NCBI GenBank assembly: GCA_025201765.1
Contig: MU623344.1
Span: 62,001-126,000 of the forward strand
Length of the DNA: 64,000 nt
Direction of reading: 5' to 3'
Source of the DNA: Daldinia sp. FL1419
Lineage: Eukaryota; Ascomycota; Sordariomycetes; Xylariales; Hypoxylaceae
Of this stretch, positions 12,382-25,800 are shown piece by piece (position 1 is the first letter of the stretch; the number at the start of each line of letters is the position of its first letter). The notes under the pieces were generated by a model. The model saw only the letters and a program-made list of their open reading frames with translations, did not search any database and had not been told where the DNA came from. The translations under genes and the position numbers were made by a program.

Positions 12382-14445
12382 GCTGCGCTTTCCGCGGTTT
12401 CTCTAAGACAAGTGAATTGTACAGGCTTTCTTACACTATTGCATTTTACATTATTGAGACTTCTTTCAACACGTCTTAACCTTTCCTTGATATACCGCAT
12501 TTCCCGGCGTTTTGCTGTACGGCAGCATACCATTGCCAGTATGGCAATTATTCCCAACTGCATTCATCATTGAAACTCATTTTCCTTTTATTAGGTATAA
12601 GAGTGTGCTTCTGGTATCAATCTGTGATAAGATACAAGAAGGCGAAACTTTTATTCTGGATGATAACGGCAACAATTTACGAGACTAGGCAACGGTCATG
12701 ACCAGGGTTGGGAGGAAGAGTTTATGCTGATTTTTTTTTCTTCTTCTGTGTGTTCACATAATCGGAATATGATACCACGTATTTGACGGGCGGACACTTT
12801 ATACCCATTCGGAAACAGGGACGCCATTTTTCTTTGATCCAGGCGCTATGGTACTGCGACTTGATCGGTATATGAGTAGCAGCTGCTACCTTGTGTTGCT
12901 AGAATTGTACATAGAGCATAGCAGCAATAAATAAGAGATACACATGCAAGATAAATTTATTTTGACTTTCGATTCGTCCAGAGGTGACCGAGGTAATACA
13001 GAACTGGTAAACTAATAATCTAATTAGAATCGCGCGAGTATCCTTTATATGAAGCTTTAATAGTACTACTGGTATATACGCTACCAATAGCGTAGGAATG
13101 CCACAGAGTGTATGTTTTGAGGGGCTGTGTCAAAGAAGCATATAATCTGTTATTAAGTCTTCTCAAGTTAATGTTGGGTCTGTTCAATACCTCTAGTTAT
13201 GTAACCTAGTTAGATTCCCTGAGTTAGGTAACTCCATGTACCTGGGTGACTAGTTGATAATTGATAATTGATAATTGATGATACGAGTATAACCCAATAC
13301 TCGAGTAATACGAGAGCTGGTACATCAAGTTCTCGTAATGCAACTATTCCGACACTCCGAGTACGACATGCTAAGTTACGTCCCAGGCGTCCTCGGTGGT
13401 TGCACGGGCCAAGTTATGGTTTACCGCCGGGGGGCGTAAAAGGTTAGGCGGCCAATCAGGGGTTTCAGGAGCTAGTACGTAGTGTATTTCGCTTGTATCC
13501 GCCGCGCTACGTTAGGTGACTTTAGAGCTCCTATGGTATTGTACAATACCCAGGTACTAGCGCCTAACTATTTAGGTACCTGAGTACCTAGAAGGTACAT
13601 ATACTTTTTAGCACCGTGTTCTATTTGGTTAGCTGGGTTAGGTCGGGTAAGGTAAAGGTGACTTGTTTGGTCGGTAAATTACGTATTTGTAGTTGGCTCT
13701 GCTAAGCCACAAAAAAAAGGCTCTGTTGCCCGCACCTTTGGAAACTTTCCTGCCGTTCCTACTGTGCGTATTTCTGCCGTTTCTGCCGTTTCTGCTATTT
13801 TTGCTTATTTTTGCTATTTCTGCTGTGGTCTTTCTGGTGTCCGTGTGTAGAAAGGCTAAAAAGCAAGAACCTTGGTACGGATCCGTACTACCATTTGCAA
13901 ACCACCTTGCATGTGGGTATCGTGACATGGAGCTTCAATACTTCGATACTTCAATACATAGTACACACCGAACAACAACAACTCGTCAAGACTCTTCTAA
14001 ACAATTACCTCCTTTATTTCTCTCCGCATGAATCCAATACACGGAAAAAAGAATACGTGAATGCGCAAACTGGATTGTACAACCAACCTGGCTTATTGTA
14101 CTTGGATACTCGATAGACAACTCGATTGCGACCCAAGGAAAAGAGAGAAGAAGTTAACCTAACTAGCAGCACTTCGTACCATTTGCATAATAAATAAATG
14201 CCTGACATCGTCGCATGAATACAGATTCCGATCCCACGTTTCACAACCCTCCCACTCACCCACTTTACCACCCAACAACTAAGCCTTTTTTTTATATCTT
14301 TCCTCAGACCTTGCCCATGAAGAGTCTACCCCGGATCTATACTTAAAAATAGTGTGACGAAAGCTAGTTGATCCTGCGGGGGATCGAGAATAAAATAGCA
14401 GAAAGACATATTCTCAAGTCGCGTCTCTCCGAACCTTCGTCCAAC
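12382..14445. other. Intergenic region, no gene supported
   Basis: 3' region of the Ser-rich gene and promoter of the RhoGAP gene. It contains a 7-mer tandem repeat (TTGATAA type) at about 13254-13279 and a pyrimidine-rich TTTCTGCCG-type repeat at about 13750-13830 that makes a spurious Leu/Phe-rich ORF. CT-rich stretches before 14446 fit a fungal promoter. Confidence 0.6.
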
Positions 14446-17010
14446 ATGGCAGACTACGGCCGCCAGTCTCCCGACCTTACCTCCCCTCAGATTCCCGAGC
14501 TTGAACATATAGCCAGCATGTCTTTAGGAACCAGCGCAAGTCCACCGCCGCCCGAAGATGGCGCCGTCTCTTCGACGAATGGCGGTGGAGTTGAGCCTGC
14601 AGCGGCGAGTCCAAGCTCAGTTGAACCTGAAATACCTAAAGAAGTGCAGGAGGTGCTCGCTTCAGATGTATGAGCCTCGCGAGATGCCGTACATTGAGGA
14701 ATACGTGGCTGATTTCGCACAGATTGGAGTTTCCACCATGCTAAATAGGCTTAAGCAAAGCATTACGGCTGCCAAGGTTAGCTATATTCTCTAACATACT
14801 TCATTAGCCACTATATCTGGGTTTCTAATAATTTTATCTTGCAGGAATTTGCTACATTTCTAAAGAAACGATCGGACCTCGAAGACCAGCACGCTAAGGG
14901 CCTAAAAAAGCTGTGTAAATCGACCCAGGACAGTGTCCATCACGCGGACCATAGGCAGGGGACGTTTGCGCAATCATACGAGGAGATGCTTACGATACAC
15001 GAGCGTATGGCTGAGAACGGAATACAATTTGCGTTATCTCTGCATCAAATGCACGAGGACCTTCTCGAGGTGGCTGCGGTAGCCGAGAAGCATCGTAAAG
15101 GATGGAAGCAGAACGGCTTAGCTGCTGAACAACGTCTAACCGACGTGGAGAACGCAATGCGCAAGTCCAAAGCAAAATACGATTCGCTGGCCGAGGAGTA
15201 TGATAGGGTGCGAACCGGCGAAGCAAAACAAGGTCCGAGGGTCTTCGGTATCAAACCCAAATCAGCGGCACAGCACGAAGAGGATCTCCTACGCAAAGTT
15301 CAAGCAGCCGATACCGATTACATGAACAAAGTCCAGGCGTACCAGTCTGAAAAGGCAACCGTCGAGACTTCGACCCGACCAGAAGCTGTCAAGGCGCTAC
15401 AAGATCTCATTAGAGAATGCGACTCAGGCACTACCCTACAAATGCAGAAGTTTGGTAAGTCAAAGTCAATGCGAACGCAGAGAGAAGGTTTAGTATACGA
15501 TATTAACAACGTGATAGCTTCATTCAATGAAAAGCTATTGCTTAGTAACGGGTTGGTGATAAGTCCTCTGAAAAATGCTACTCAACCAGGTCAGCACTCT
15601 CGCAGTCTAAAAGAAGTTGTCCAGGCCATCGACAATAGGAAGGACCTGGAGAACTATATTGTCAGCGTCCATAGCAAGGTTCCGGCAAAAACATCAGAGC
15701 CGAAATACGAGAGGAATCCCGTACGTCGTCGGCTATCTGACTTTCGAGCCATGCTCGATGCTAACTTAAGCCAGGTACTTAATCCTCAGCAAAACGTGTC
15801 GCTAAGCCAGGTGACTCAAATGCATCAGCAACAAGCGCGGCCGCAATCCCAACAGCGGCAAGGGTCGCCTTCACAGGCACAGCAGCAACAACCGGGTTCA
15901 ATGAGTTCTCGAACTGGAGGGTTCGATTCTATATCGTCACCGTCGGGGTTCCAGGGACCAGCTCGGGACTTCACGACTCCTCCTGGACTGGCGCCGATCC
16001 AACGGCCGCCTTCAGGACTAGGTCACGAGAGGAGTTTCAGCCATGGTGCGATGCTAAACCAACCTAGTATGCAGCCCCCGCCACAGTACAACGTACGGAA
16101 CTCGATGCAAACTCCTCCGACTCAATCGCGATTTAACGGCGGTGGTATGGGTGGTCCTCCGCAACTCGGAGCCTTGCCGTTCCAAAACCAACCGCCTCGA
16201 GAGCAAAGTCCTCCACGACAAGGCGGTCAAGTAGGTTTCCAGTCTTCATCTCATATAGAGCAATCTCCGGTACGATCGGCATCGCCCCCTGGTGCCGCCG
16301 CGCCGAAGACAGAGGGAGCGATATCGAGAGGTCCGGTCTTCGGCGTTTCCTTGGAACGGCTATACGAAAACAGTAAAGGGCCCGTTCCGATGGTCGTTTA
16401 CCAGTGTATTCAGGCCGTTGATTTGTACGGACTTGCCGTCGAGGGTATCTATCGGCTTTCCGGCTCGTCAGCGCATGTGAATAAGTTAAAACACTTGTTT
16501 GATACTAGTTCGTCTTCCTTCCCCCAACCTCCTTTCCCTATTTCCCCTTAAAACGGTGAAAAGCTAACCTAGAGGAAAATAGACGAAGATGCGCCAATCT
16601 TGGACTTCCGGAACCCAGAAAACTTCTTCCATGACGTGAATAGCGTAGCAGGCTTACTAAAACAGTTCTTACGAGACCTGCCGGATCCGCTACTGACTTC
16701 AGAGCACTACGCGGGTTTCATCGAGGCGGCGAAGAGCGATGACGAGGTAGTAAGGCGGGACAGCCTACACGCCATCATAAACGCGCTGCCAGACCCGAAC
16801 TATGCCACGCTGAGAGCGCTGGCACTTCACCTCCACCGCGTCATCGAACACTCGGCCGTCAACCGTATGAACTCGCAGAATTTGGCTATCGTATTTGGGC
16901 CGACGCTCATGGGCACGGCTCCAGGGGCCAACATTCAGGACGCGGGATGGCAGGTCAGGGTCGTGGATACGATACTACAGAATACGTACCAGATCTTTGA
17001 CGAGGATTGA
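14446..17010 (+). CDS. rgd1: F-BAR/RhoGAP protein, Rgd1-like (788 aa)
   Basis: Four exons: 14446-14667, 14723-14776, 14845-16507 and 16583-17010, joined by introns of 55, 68 and 75 bp with GT and AG borders; splicing gives the reading EVLASD-IGVSTMLNRLKQS-EFATFLKKRSDLE across the first two junctions. An F-BAR domain spans roughly residues 60-330, followed by a Gln/Pro-rich disordered linker, then a RhoGAP domain at about 590-780 with the arginine finger in EGIYRLSG (Arg629), the block FRNPENFFHDVNSVAGLLKQ and NRMNSQNLAIVFGP. By family knowledge Rgd1-type proteins bind curved phosphoinositide membranes and stimulate GTP hydrolysis by Rho GTPases in polarity and cell-wall signalling. The first ATG of the conserved part is used; an in-frame ATG at 14368 would add 26 residues. 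The third donor (GTTCGT) is the weakest splice site. Confidence 0.93.
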
Positions 17011-18047
17011 TTTCGCGACAAGCCGGGAGAAACATCGAGAGGCGTATTTGCGAGGGGGATACGAGAAAGCATCGAGAGCGTGTGTCTGTACAGTACGCGA
17101 GGCGAGGTCTTCATTTGCCGTTGTTTTTACTTTTTCTCGCGAGAGAGTACGGTTCGGTGTAATGCGGTACATCTTTGCTTAATTGCCTAACGAGTAGCTT
17201 TTTATTTTTATTTTACTTAGGTATCTAATGGATGGGGGTTGGAAGGGGCGGAGGGGACTAGGAGGTTGGGATGGGAGTAGGAATAGGAATAGGAGTAGGA
17301 ACGAGTACAATAGGGGCTTGGCTAAGATAAGATAATCCATCTTGATGCTTTGCTTGACTACCTTATAACTTCACCGTTGACCTAAGTTGGTTTTTTTGTC
17401 CTTGTGGTTTGTGACTTGTGTGGATTCGGGTGTGTGAATGGATAGCATAACTAGTACGATCTCTGGGGTAGTATATCGTTGGCTGAATAGCACGATGCTA
17501 GGTAGTTGAGTACATTGGCGTTTCTACTAGAGCTCTATGGCTAATTTGTGGAATCCTTTAGATAGTGTTTCCAGGTGGCTTTGGGCATACGCTTCGGGAT
17601 CTCGGTGGTGTGATATTTTACGTGATCTATACAGGTGGAAATGTATCTCTTTCACTCGTATATACGAGAGCCTGGTATAGGTCCAGAAGGCTTCATTGTT
17701 TACCTAAGTAGGTACTAGATTCAACCGTGTCCATTACTTTGGTTGTGTTTTTCTCGTATATAGCGCGGATTTAATTTTAAGATCGAGTTTACGTTCCCCG
17801 TGGCTATGCTTGTATATATACGTGTTTACCGGGCTTAGACGCCAAACCGTTGCTGCTCTTACAATCTAATCCTAAAACGAGCCTGGTGCGGCTATGTCTC
17901 CTTGGTTCTCGTGAATTACTATATTATGATATCCTTTTCGCCGACCTTACAATTGCATCTTCCGAGTCTTAAGCCTCTCTGTCTACGTATGAGCGAGGAG
18001 TGCTGTTTGAGCGTGCCATCGTATATTGCGTCGTTATATAAGTACAT
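17011..18047. other. Convergent intergenic region
   Basis: Lies between the 3' ends of the RhoGAP gene (plus) and the Asterix gene (minus). It contains purine-rich GGAATAGGAATAGGAGTAGG at about 17277 and TAGGTA words. Nothing else is supported. Confidence 0.6.
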
Positions 18048-18587
18048 CTACGCACCGGCCGGGGCAACGGGGGCCGCGGGCCCGGTGCTCGTGGCTCGGT
18101 TCGGCGTCGGGGGAAGAAACATCGGGAGGTATGTTACGGCGAGGGCCATGGCTGTTGATAGTTGTTAACTACTTAGAATAGCAGTGATCGGGCATTAACA
18201 ATGGGTACTCACCTGACATGCCAATGGTGAAATATCCGGGCGTGCTAGCGCTACTCTTACTAGCCTCCTCGCTCTCGCCGAGCCAGTTCTGGATGCTGAT
18301 CACGACGGACGCCCAGCCGACGTACCTGTTCCGCGTGAAGATGGCGGCCATGGGCAGAGTAGATGAGAGGGTCGAGGATATTTCGGCGTTGTCGCCGGAT
18401 TTGGGTGCCGGCTCTTGGTACGGGACAACTGCGAGAATACGTGTTAGTTAATGCGATGCGATGCGATGCGGTGCGATGCGGTGTGATTATGTGATTATGT
18501 GATGTGAGAGAAATATAGATAGATAGGTAGGTAGGTAGCTATATTCTTACCCAAGTCCGGCCGTCGCATATCCTTCTTAGTAGACAT
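18048..18587 (-). CDS. Asterix / PAT-complex subunit (WDR83OS/UPF0139 family), 118 aa
   Basis: Minus strand, exons 18551-18587, 18213-18428 and 18048-18151, with introns of 122 bp (donor GTAAGA) and 61 bp (donor GTGAGT, acceptor AACAG). The spliced product begins MSTKKDMRRPDLVVPYQEP and contains STLPMAAIFTRNRYVGWASV, then ISIQNWLGES, then a second hydrophobic segment AMALAVTYLPMFLPP and a Pro/Ala-rich tail. This matches the Asterix family of small ER membrane proteins that, with CCDC47, form the PAT complex helping multipass proteins fold. Two hydrophobic segments (about residues 38-62 and 78-98) fit the family. Exon 1 encodes only 12 residues, so the gene is invisible to long-ORF searches. 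All splice phases close exactly. Confidence 0.92.
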
Positions 18588-18940
18588 ATTTTTTTCCCTT
18601 TTTTTCTTTTTTCCTCTTTTTTTTCCCCTTCCGTATGTGTAGGTATGTGTGCCTAAAATAATATAATCGGGTAACTCGGCGTTGGTGGTTGCAATCGTGT
18701 TCTCTTTTCCTTACCTAGGTAAGTGAGGTACCGAAATATGTGTTAAGACGGAGAAGCAATGTCGTTGAGATCCGTGCTGCAATCGGTGCTGCAGGGTCGG
18801 ACCAGGGATATCGCCCGACGCTAACCCTTTTTTAGCAGATTGGCTTTCCCACCCTTTTTCTTTCCCCACCTTTGTGCGATGAAGCCACACGGCGGGGATC
18901 AGCCAGATTACAGATCTACCTACCTACTTACAGTTAGTAT

Positions 18941-18969
18941 ATACAGTGTTTATGTTATAAACACTGTAT
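18941..18969. repeat. Perfect 12-bp inverted repeat (hairpin)
   Basis: ATACAGTGTTTA at 18941-18952 is followed, after a 5-base loop, by its exact reverse complement at 18958-18969. No T run follows and no gene abuts it, so its role is unknown. Confidence 0.9.
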
Positions 18970-19089
18970 GGGGTATAAAGTACCTACGGTAATATACATA
19001 GCGATACGGCGACCCCTAACAAGGCCTTGTTTGCGAGTTGCAACATGGAATACGATACAAAAGTAACCCTAAATTCGGTATCATCTTGC

Positions 19090-19119
19090 CTCGTCTCGTC
19101 TCGTCTCATCTCATCTCAT
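19090..19119. repeat. Pentanucleotide repeat (CTCGT)3(CTCAT)3
   Basis: Three CTCGT units followed directly by three CTCAT units in non-coding DNA. Confidence 0.9.
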
Positions 19120-20600
19120 GTCTTCCTATTATATTGAGTACCTATTACCGGTGTTACCCATCCTACGTGTAAGAGTGAAATACCGAAGAGAGCTGAGAGG
19201 ATCTAAAGAGGGTCTCAAGGTCTGAGAAAACGCGGGATATGGCGGAGTAGCTTCGTACTTCGGCCGGCACTTTTGTGTGATCGCGATCCCCCTATCTCCA
19301 TCTTCCATCTCCAAACGTCCAGTTCGCTTCCCCGTTCGGCTTTTGCCAATGCTCCCCATCAATTTTCTTCGTGCGACATCAACGTCCCTTCGCAATGGTA
19401 AACCGCGGTCAAGAGCCCGGTTCGCGGAATTTTAATATATGCGACTTTTCTATCGGACGAGTGACCAACGATGGCCTCTGATCTTTTGATTACCTATCTG
19501 AGGTATGTGTCTTCCAGTTAGGAAGACATCTGAAAAAGGCATTTGTTGCTGGAGATCTCCCCCTAATAAATTTCGGTAATGGACATCAACCGTGAGGGAT
19601 TAATATTTTCTCAACTTCGGAACCTGGCATTCGAAGCGAATAAACCTATACAAGTTAAGTTAATAATACCTACGTTTGACACACTAATGTGTACCGTGTA
19701 CCGTAATGTAAGAGGTATTTGAAATTTGTGGCTATTCATAGGTATCTCGGCGCGCAAGCGCGCAACGTCATTCTGGAGCGAAGCGAACCTCGTTTTAGCC
19801 CGTATCCATATCCACATCCGCCAGATGTTGGGTCTAGGTTAGGAGGTACTTTTATCATCAATAGGTGCCGGGTGCCCTGGTACTTTGTAAGTGCGTGCAT
19901 ATAAATCATCGCCACGGTAATTGGCTGAGCTCCTCTGTTTCCCCTTGCAGGAAAGCCAACGAACAAAAATTGAGTAATGGTAACCCAAGTTTGGTAGCTA
20001 TTTCAATTTCTTTTTTCTTACTTAGTACTCTCCCGTGTAATCAATAAAGTCCAAGGTTTGATTCCGTTGCATCGCTGTCGTCCTTATTTACGCGCACCTA
20101 GTATGGTATCAATATGGTATCTAAGTCGTCCACACAGACCTGTTACACATACGGGATTCGATCCTGCATTAGATCTGTAGACTTGGACACACGACAGCTG
20201 CTCACGGCCGAATGGACCTCCGGCGACCTCGACTGTCACCCGTATACGGCAATTGGTTGCGGGGCTTTCGCTACGCATAGCGGCCGAGATTCAAAAATTC
20301 AGTCAACCATTTGTCAGAGATACAAGACCGGACGCGGGTTATTGATGACCTGCGTCTGGGGCTGGCTGATAGGGCCTCCGGCCTTGGGGGCACTGTAAAC
20401 GAAAGGCCTGTATTGGTAATTTTCCCAAAGCCCAATAAGACATCGTCCCCGGTGTTGGAGTAGTCTCTGATGACACAAGGATTTTCATCATCAGAGCAAT
20501 CTATCCTCCGCAACTAACGATTTTTCCCGCGCACAAAGAAAGCCTATCAATCAATTTCTTGTCTCGTGATTACCGCTTGCATCTTCGGGCGCCATAACAG

Positions 20601-20632
20601 CTCGACAACTCGACAACTCGACAACTCGACAA
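20601..20632. repeat. Octamer tandem repeat (CTCGACAA)4
   Basis: Four perfect copies of CTCGACAA in non-coding DNA. Confidence 0.9.
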
Positions 20633-22899
20633 CACCTGCTATGTTGTGCGTTGTGGTAGTAGAACGTGCCATCATCTCACGATGCCCACGTACCATATGA
20701 TTTGTCGTTGGGTTAGCTTGGATATCTAGGTTACCTAACTCTACACCTACATACCTTAACGTAGTTAGCAGCATCTCAATTCATTTATTTGGGGGGGGGG
20801 CGAATTTTTGGAAAACCGCATTTACCAGGAGATAGGGTCACCCAAATCTGGACCGGGCTGCCCGGTAAACTAGCAGATTTTAGCTTGTCTAGGGCGCCGG
20901 TTCAAACTCCCCCTTTCCTATTGCCTTTTGGTGGATTTCTTTAACTCCGTTTTAGTCCATCGTGAGATGGAACTAGATTTGTAAATTGAATAATTCCTCA
21001 TCCTGCTGATTACGGATATCGCGTGTAAGCTCTGTCGGGGACTTAGCTAACGAACCGATTCGCGGGGCGAAGCCATGGAATCTCCGAGCGAAGCCCCCTG
21101 ATTAGGCTTCCCAACCAATTCTTAAACGGAGGCTGACACTGCGGCGCAGAAAGGAAGTAGAGTACCCAGGTTAGGAGCTGATAACTAGCTGATATGATGA
21201 TTACTATACGTGTAACTCGGGTGCCACGATAGCCGCAGGTTACAACCCCAGTGCCTTGCAGCCTAAGCAAAAGTAAGGGTATCTCTGGGTGGCTCTAGGT
21301 AGGTAGCTAAGATGCCTAGGTAGGTTTTAGTAGATTTGGTGGGTTACGGAGGGAATAAGGACGTGACCAGCGTCCTCGTGAACGTCTAGTAGATCGAACT
21401 GGTCACGATCTGGTTTAGTACGATGACTTAAACAGTGAGTGACTTGGTAAAGTTGAGGGTTTTTGGGACTTGGAACTTGGGACTTGGGACTTGGCTAAGC
21501 CGAACTAGTGTACCAAGTATTTAATCGTATTGATGACTATTATTATTGTTGTTGTTGTTGTTTTTCCGACTTGATCTATTGCCCTGTGCCCTGTATCATG
21601 ATATTCCAGATAGGTTATGTAGGTAGCTAGCCTAACCTGACGTTGGAGCATGTATCTCGCTAGAGACCGATAAATCTGGCGAATCTAGGTTGGTACCGTA
21701 ATATGTCGTGAAAGGGTATTTACTACACACGAAGGTGTTATAATAATAATTCATTTATATATTCGTATCTGTATTATTTATGATGATGGTTACATATCTT
21801 TTCGTGCTTGCATAAAAGCACTACGACTACCTAGACTACCTACATATCATCGATGCCTTCTCCTTGAGTCCTTCCATTATTTGCTCTTGCTTGTTTGCTT
21901 TTCAAGAGGTACCTGGTATACAATGTACGCACCATAGGTCCATACCTTATAAATCGGTTAGGTTTAGGTTAGTATGTAGGTTGGGTACATGTATCTACAT
22001 TGTAATATGCCAGTTTCCAGTCAGGTATGAAGGATATACGGAAGGGGGCATCCACGGATATGATGTACTACGTAAAAGCTTAGGAAGCAAGAAGCGTAAG
22101 TGCGATGGTGTCAGTTCGCATATTTTCCCGCGCTTCCGATCCCACCCTTTGTTCTCCACCCCCTGCCACGCAGATCATGCCAAACCAAAAATTCAGCAGT
22201 AACGAAGCGCAGCCAAGTCCCAAAAGATTTTAGCGTCTTTTGAAAGAGGTACATCGGAATAGCACCCAAGCAAGCAACCCAAGGAGTACCAAAGGTCCCA
22301 TCATGAACCCGCCCTAGGGATCCGCCCGCATACTTCGCTCTAGCTCTGTGACTGGTTCAGATTCCCAGATGCGGCCAATGGTTACTGGTTAGGTTACTGG
22401 CCACTCGCTAACTTTGGTTACCTGGGATCAATGTTGCTTTCTAGTCTTGGGCCACTACGCATTCTTACCGCAACCCCGATTTACCTTTGCCGCTACCACC
22501 GTATCGCCGCTACGGACGTGTGAGGCGGAAAGTGCGTGTGTAGTGTGTATTTTGTATGTGTGTAATCATAGAAACACCTCGTTTTTAGCTTAACATCTTA
22601 CCACATTTTATGACAACGTACATATTAAATTTCTCTATACTCACAAGACTTCGTTGAGCCGTTTATTCCTCTTTTTTTTTTTTCCTTTTGCTTTGATCTG
22701 GCTTCTAAATTTTTTTATTTCTTACCAACCTCCTTCGAAAGTTGTCGACTGTAACCCCCGAAGCCTCGTGGTTATCGCATCCCTAGACTCGATTTCGCCT
22801 TTCCCCCCAAAAATCCACAATTCACAATTCAACCGCGTAACGCAACGCTCATCTCGATTACCGTGAAGACATGGCGCATCAACTCATCGCTCGCCCGCG

Positions 22900-25800
22900 A
22901 TGACCTCTAGGCCCCCTATGGCCGTCCCTCAGCGACAGCCTCAGAGAACTTTAAGCGGCTCGGGGTTGTCGCAGTCCCCTACCCACCAGCGAACCCTCTC
23001 GCAACAATATTTACCTCCGTCCCCCATACGAAAGTCGGAAAGCTTTACTGACCAGTCTTTCGATGGGGGCGATGTCGCACAAAATAGATTTAACGCAATT
23101 CCTAGAAGGGGAGGGTCGAGGCTTAAGCTCGAGTTGGCCAATGATGGCATCGAGCATCCCGGCTTCAGCGAATCCCCGCAGAATTTAGATGCTCTATCCG
23201 CCAACAAGGCATTTACCCCGTCGCGGATAATGTCGGTGAATGAAGCATCTGATGCTGGCGATTTAACTCCGAGAACGTCGAGATGCCAAACGGCCGACGA
23301 CGATTCGGTCCCTTTACCCATGCCCCCTCGCCGAATTCGATTCGTTGTGCCCGTTAAACGATCGGAACCTTCGAATACTAGTACTCCTCCTAAGAAAGAC
23401 AACCGGCCGAAGCCTTTCGTTCTCGAGCCACCATCGATTGCTCCTCGCTACCCCAACACGGGCAAGTCGGAGTCCACTGGTAAAACTAGAACTAAGGATG
23501 TGCCCGCTCGTGCGTGTACTGACCCATGTACAGGAGTCGCTGATTTCTATCGTTGGAACGGATCACATCCCGAGGACCAATTTTCCGATAGTATTATTAG
23601 GCATGGGTTTTTTGACAAGACGCCGGCGCAATCTACACAAGAGCCCGCGTCGGCGAAGACCTCATTGTTTCCTGCCTTGAAACATAAGACCGGGCTTCAC
23701 ACGTTATCTACCATTTTCACTAGCATCCTTAATCAGCGGAGACATAACGGCCAGATCACTTCGGCTTCTACCTTCAAACCTCCACCTCGAGTCACGCTAA
23801 CCGATACTAAAAGAGAGATCTGGCTCAAGGACCTTGCTAATCCCGCTATCTCACTCAGACGCTTGAGCCGAACTATTCCTCATGGTATTCGCGGAAAGGT
23901 TTTGCTTGAGCAGTGTTTGAATAAGAATGTCCCTACGGAACGTGCTGTTTGGCTCGCAAAGTGTGTTGGTGCGAACGAGATACGAGCTTTCAAGAGAAAG
24001 GGAGCAAATGGCATCTTTGTTATGGGCGGAGAAGCCAAATGGATTCGAGACTGGACCGTATTCGTAGAACAGTTCGTTGAGGCTATTAGTAACAATTTTA
24101 GCGAAGATGAGTGGAAGGTCAAAGTTACATACGCGTAAGTGATGGTGCTAACTCGCCTAATAATGTCCATACTGACTATTAATAGCATTCGCCTTGCTAC
24201 CCATCTGTACGCCGAACATCTTTTGGACCGCGATCACTATATGGACTGGCTAGTCTCCGGTTTGGAAAACAGTAACCAGGCTAAACTCCCCATGTGGCTG
24301 TTGATCATCCAAATATACTGGAAAGATCTTCTTAGACTAAGAAGACACGGGCGGCGTCTAGTCAGCGCCATCTTGTCTCATCACTCTTCTGTACGCTTCG
24401 CCGACGTTTCTAGAGGCCAACTAGCTAACCCAGTGAACAGATATACCACCACCCCGATCGCGACATCTTACTTCCTCTTGCTACACGCTTACAATCGCTA
24501 GTAGAGTCACTACTCCTTATTTGTCCGGAGAACTTTATTAATCCGGGGACTTGGTACAAGTTCCGCGATTCTCTAGCTGAAGTACCCGGGCCTGGCAGCA
24601 ACGAAGCCAGGTCAAGAGCTTTTAAATCAATCGATTTACGCAATGACTATTTGACAAGTTCTAACGCTAAATCGCAACCCGCTCTCCGGAGCATAGTAGT
24701 GCAACTACTCGATAGCATACATCGAGCACCCCACGACGCCGAGATCCCGAAGCGACTATGGAGAACGAGTGATAGCAAGTTTCCTATAGTGAGGACTATT
24801 CTTGAATGGTGTACTTCGCTATATCGCCCCGGGATTGCAAAGGTGTATATTGGCACGACGCTTCTATGTTCGCCACCCGCGTCAGACGTCGATGTGACCA
24901 GAGCTATACTAGACTTCTTGGATACTGATCCGCTTGAAGAACCCGCCCGAAAGCAGTTAGTATACCATCTCGTATCGGAACTCGTTCGCTCTGGCCACTT
25001 CTCAGTCCCTCAATATATCCAGTGGCTCATATCCCGCGGCGGACTGTCTTTTCCTGCCCAAGCAGCACGTGACGGACCATGTTTTACGAGGTTACTTGCT
25101 GAAATCCCCCTTCATTCATTAAACGAGTCGATGAAAAATTTGAGAGCGACCTTGCTACGAAGAGCTTCATACTCGGTTGATGATGAGGCCCAGGACATGG
25201 CTATGGCTATCAGTTGCATCAAAAGCACACTATCTGTTCCGCTAGGACCAGCAGATCCGCTTTTGCACAATATGCCCATGAGTCTAGACAAATTGTCGAA
25301 GCGTATCAAATTAAGTAGCCGCTCTCTAAAGACGACAGTATCATCATGGCTTAGCAACGACTTTGTTAGCGGCGTGGTCCAGAATTCCCAACCGGGCAAA
25401 GGCGGTGTTGAATTACCCAAGAGTACGTTCGAGACGGTTCGGACTCTTCTCGAAGCCGCTGAAGATTATACTATGCTCGAAGAGGTCCTGAAATTGACGG
25501 CGACGTATTCAAATGCAGAGCTCCTCGCATTATGTGCTGATACCATCAATCTCCATTTGCCAGTGTTTTCCGCAACTGGGGCAGCTAAGCCGCTCTTCCA
25601 AATTCTCTACGAGCGACTCAAAACCATCATGGAAGAGCAAGGTGTAGGCGCCCGTCCGCTTTTAGCTTCTCTCGCGTATCTCGTACCACGTCTACCCGGT
25701 TTAGAAGATGTGGCGACCCAACTACAGAACGACTTGATACGCATAGACCGTAGTAGTGCTGCAGATGCTTCATCGCCCTTGTCCGATAACATGGCTACCC

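Larger units (their letters stand above)
18588..22899. other. 4.3-kb intergenic region, no gene supported
   Basis: Divergent upstream region between Asterix and Med12. Only short ORFs of low plausibility occur. Contents seen: a 12-bp-stem hairpin at 18941-18969, pentanucleotide repeats at 19090-19119, an 8-mer tandem repeat at 20601-20632, a G run near 20791, a TTG/TTA repeat near 21540, and T-rich leader sequence before 22900. Confidence 0.55.

Noticed and set aside
13638..14116. Overlapping Leu/Phe-rich ORFs suggesting a membrane protein
   Set aside because: Produced by TTTCTGCCG-type tandem repeats in both strands; no start context, splice signals or conserved motif.
20140..20240. GGATTCGATCC resembling the reverse complement of a tRNA B box
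   Set aside because: The T arm would have mismatched pairs and no D arm or acceptor stem could be built on the minus strand.
20825..20930. tRNA-like segment with GGTTCAAACTCC near 20911
   Set aside because: No cloverleaf: the T stem does not pair and no acceptor stem or A box is at the right distance.
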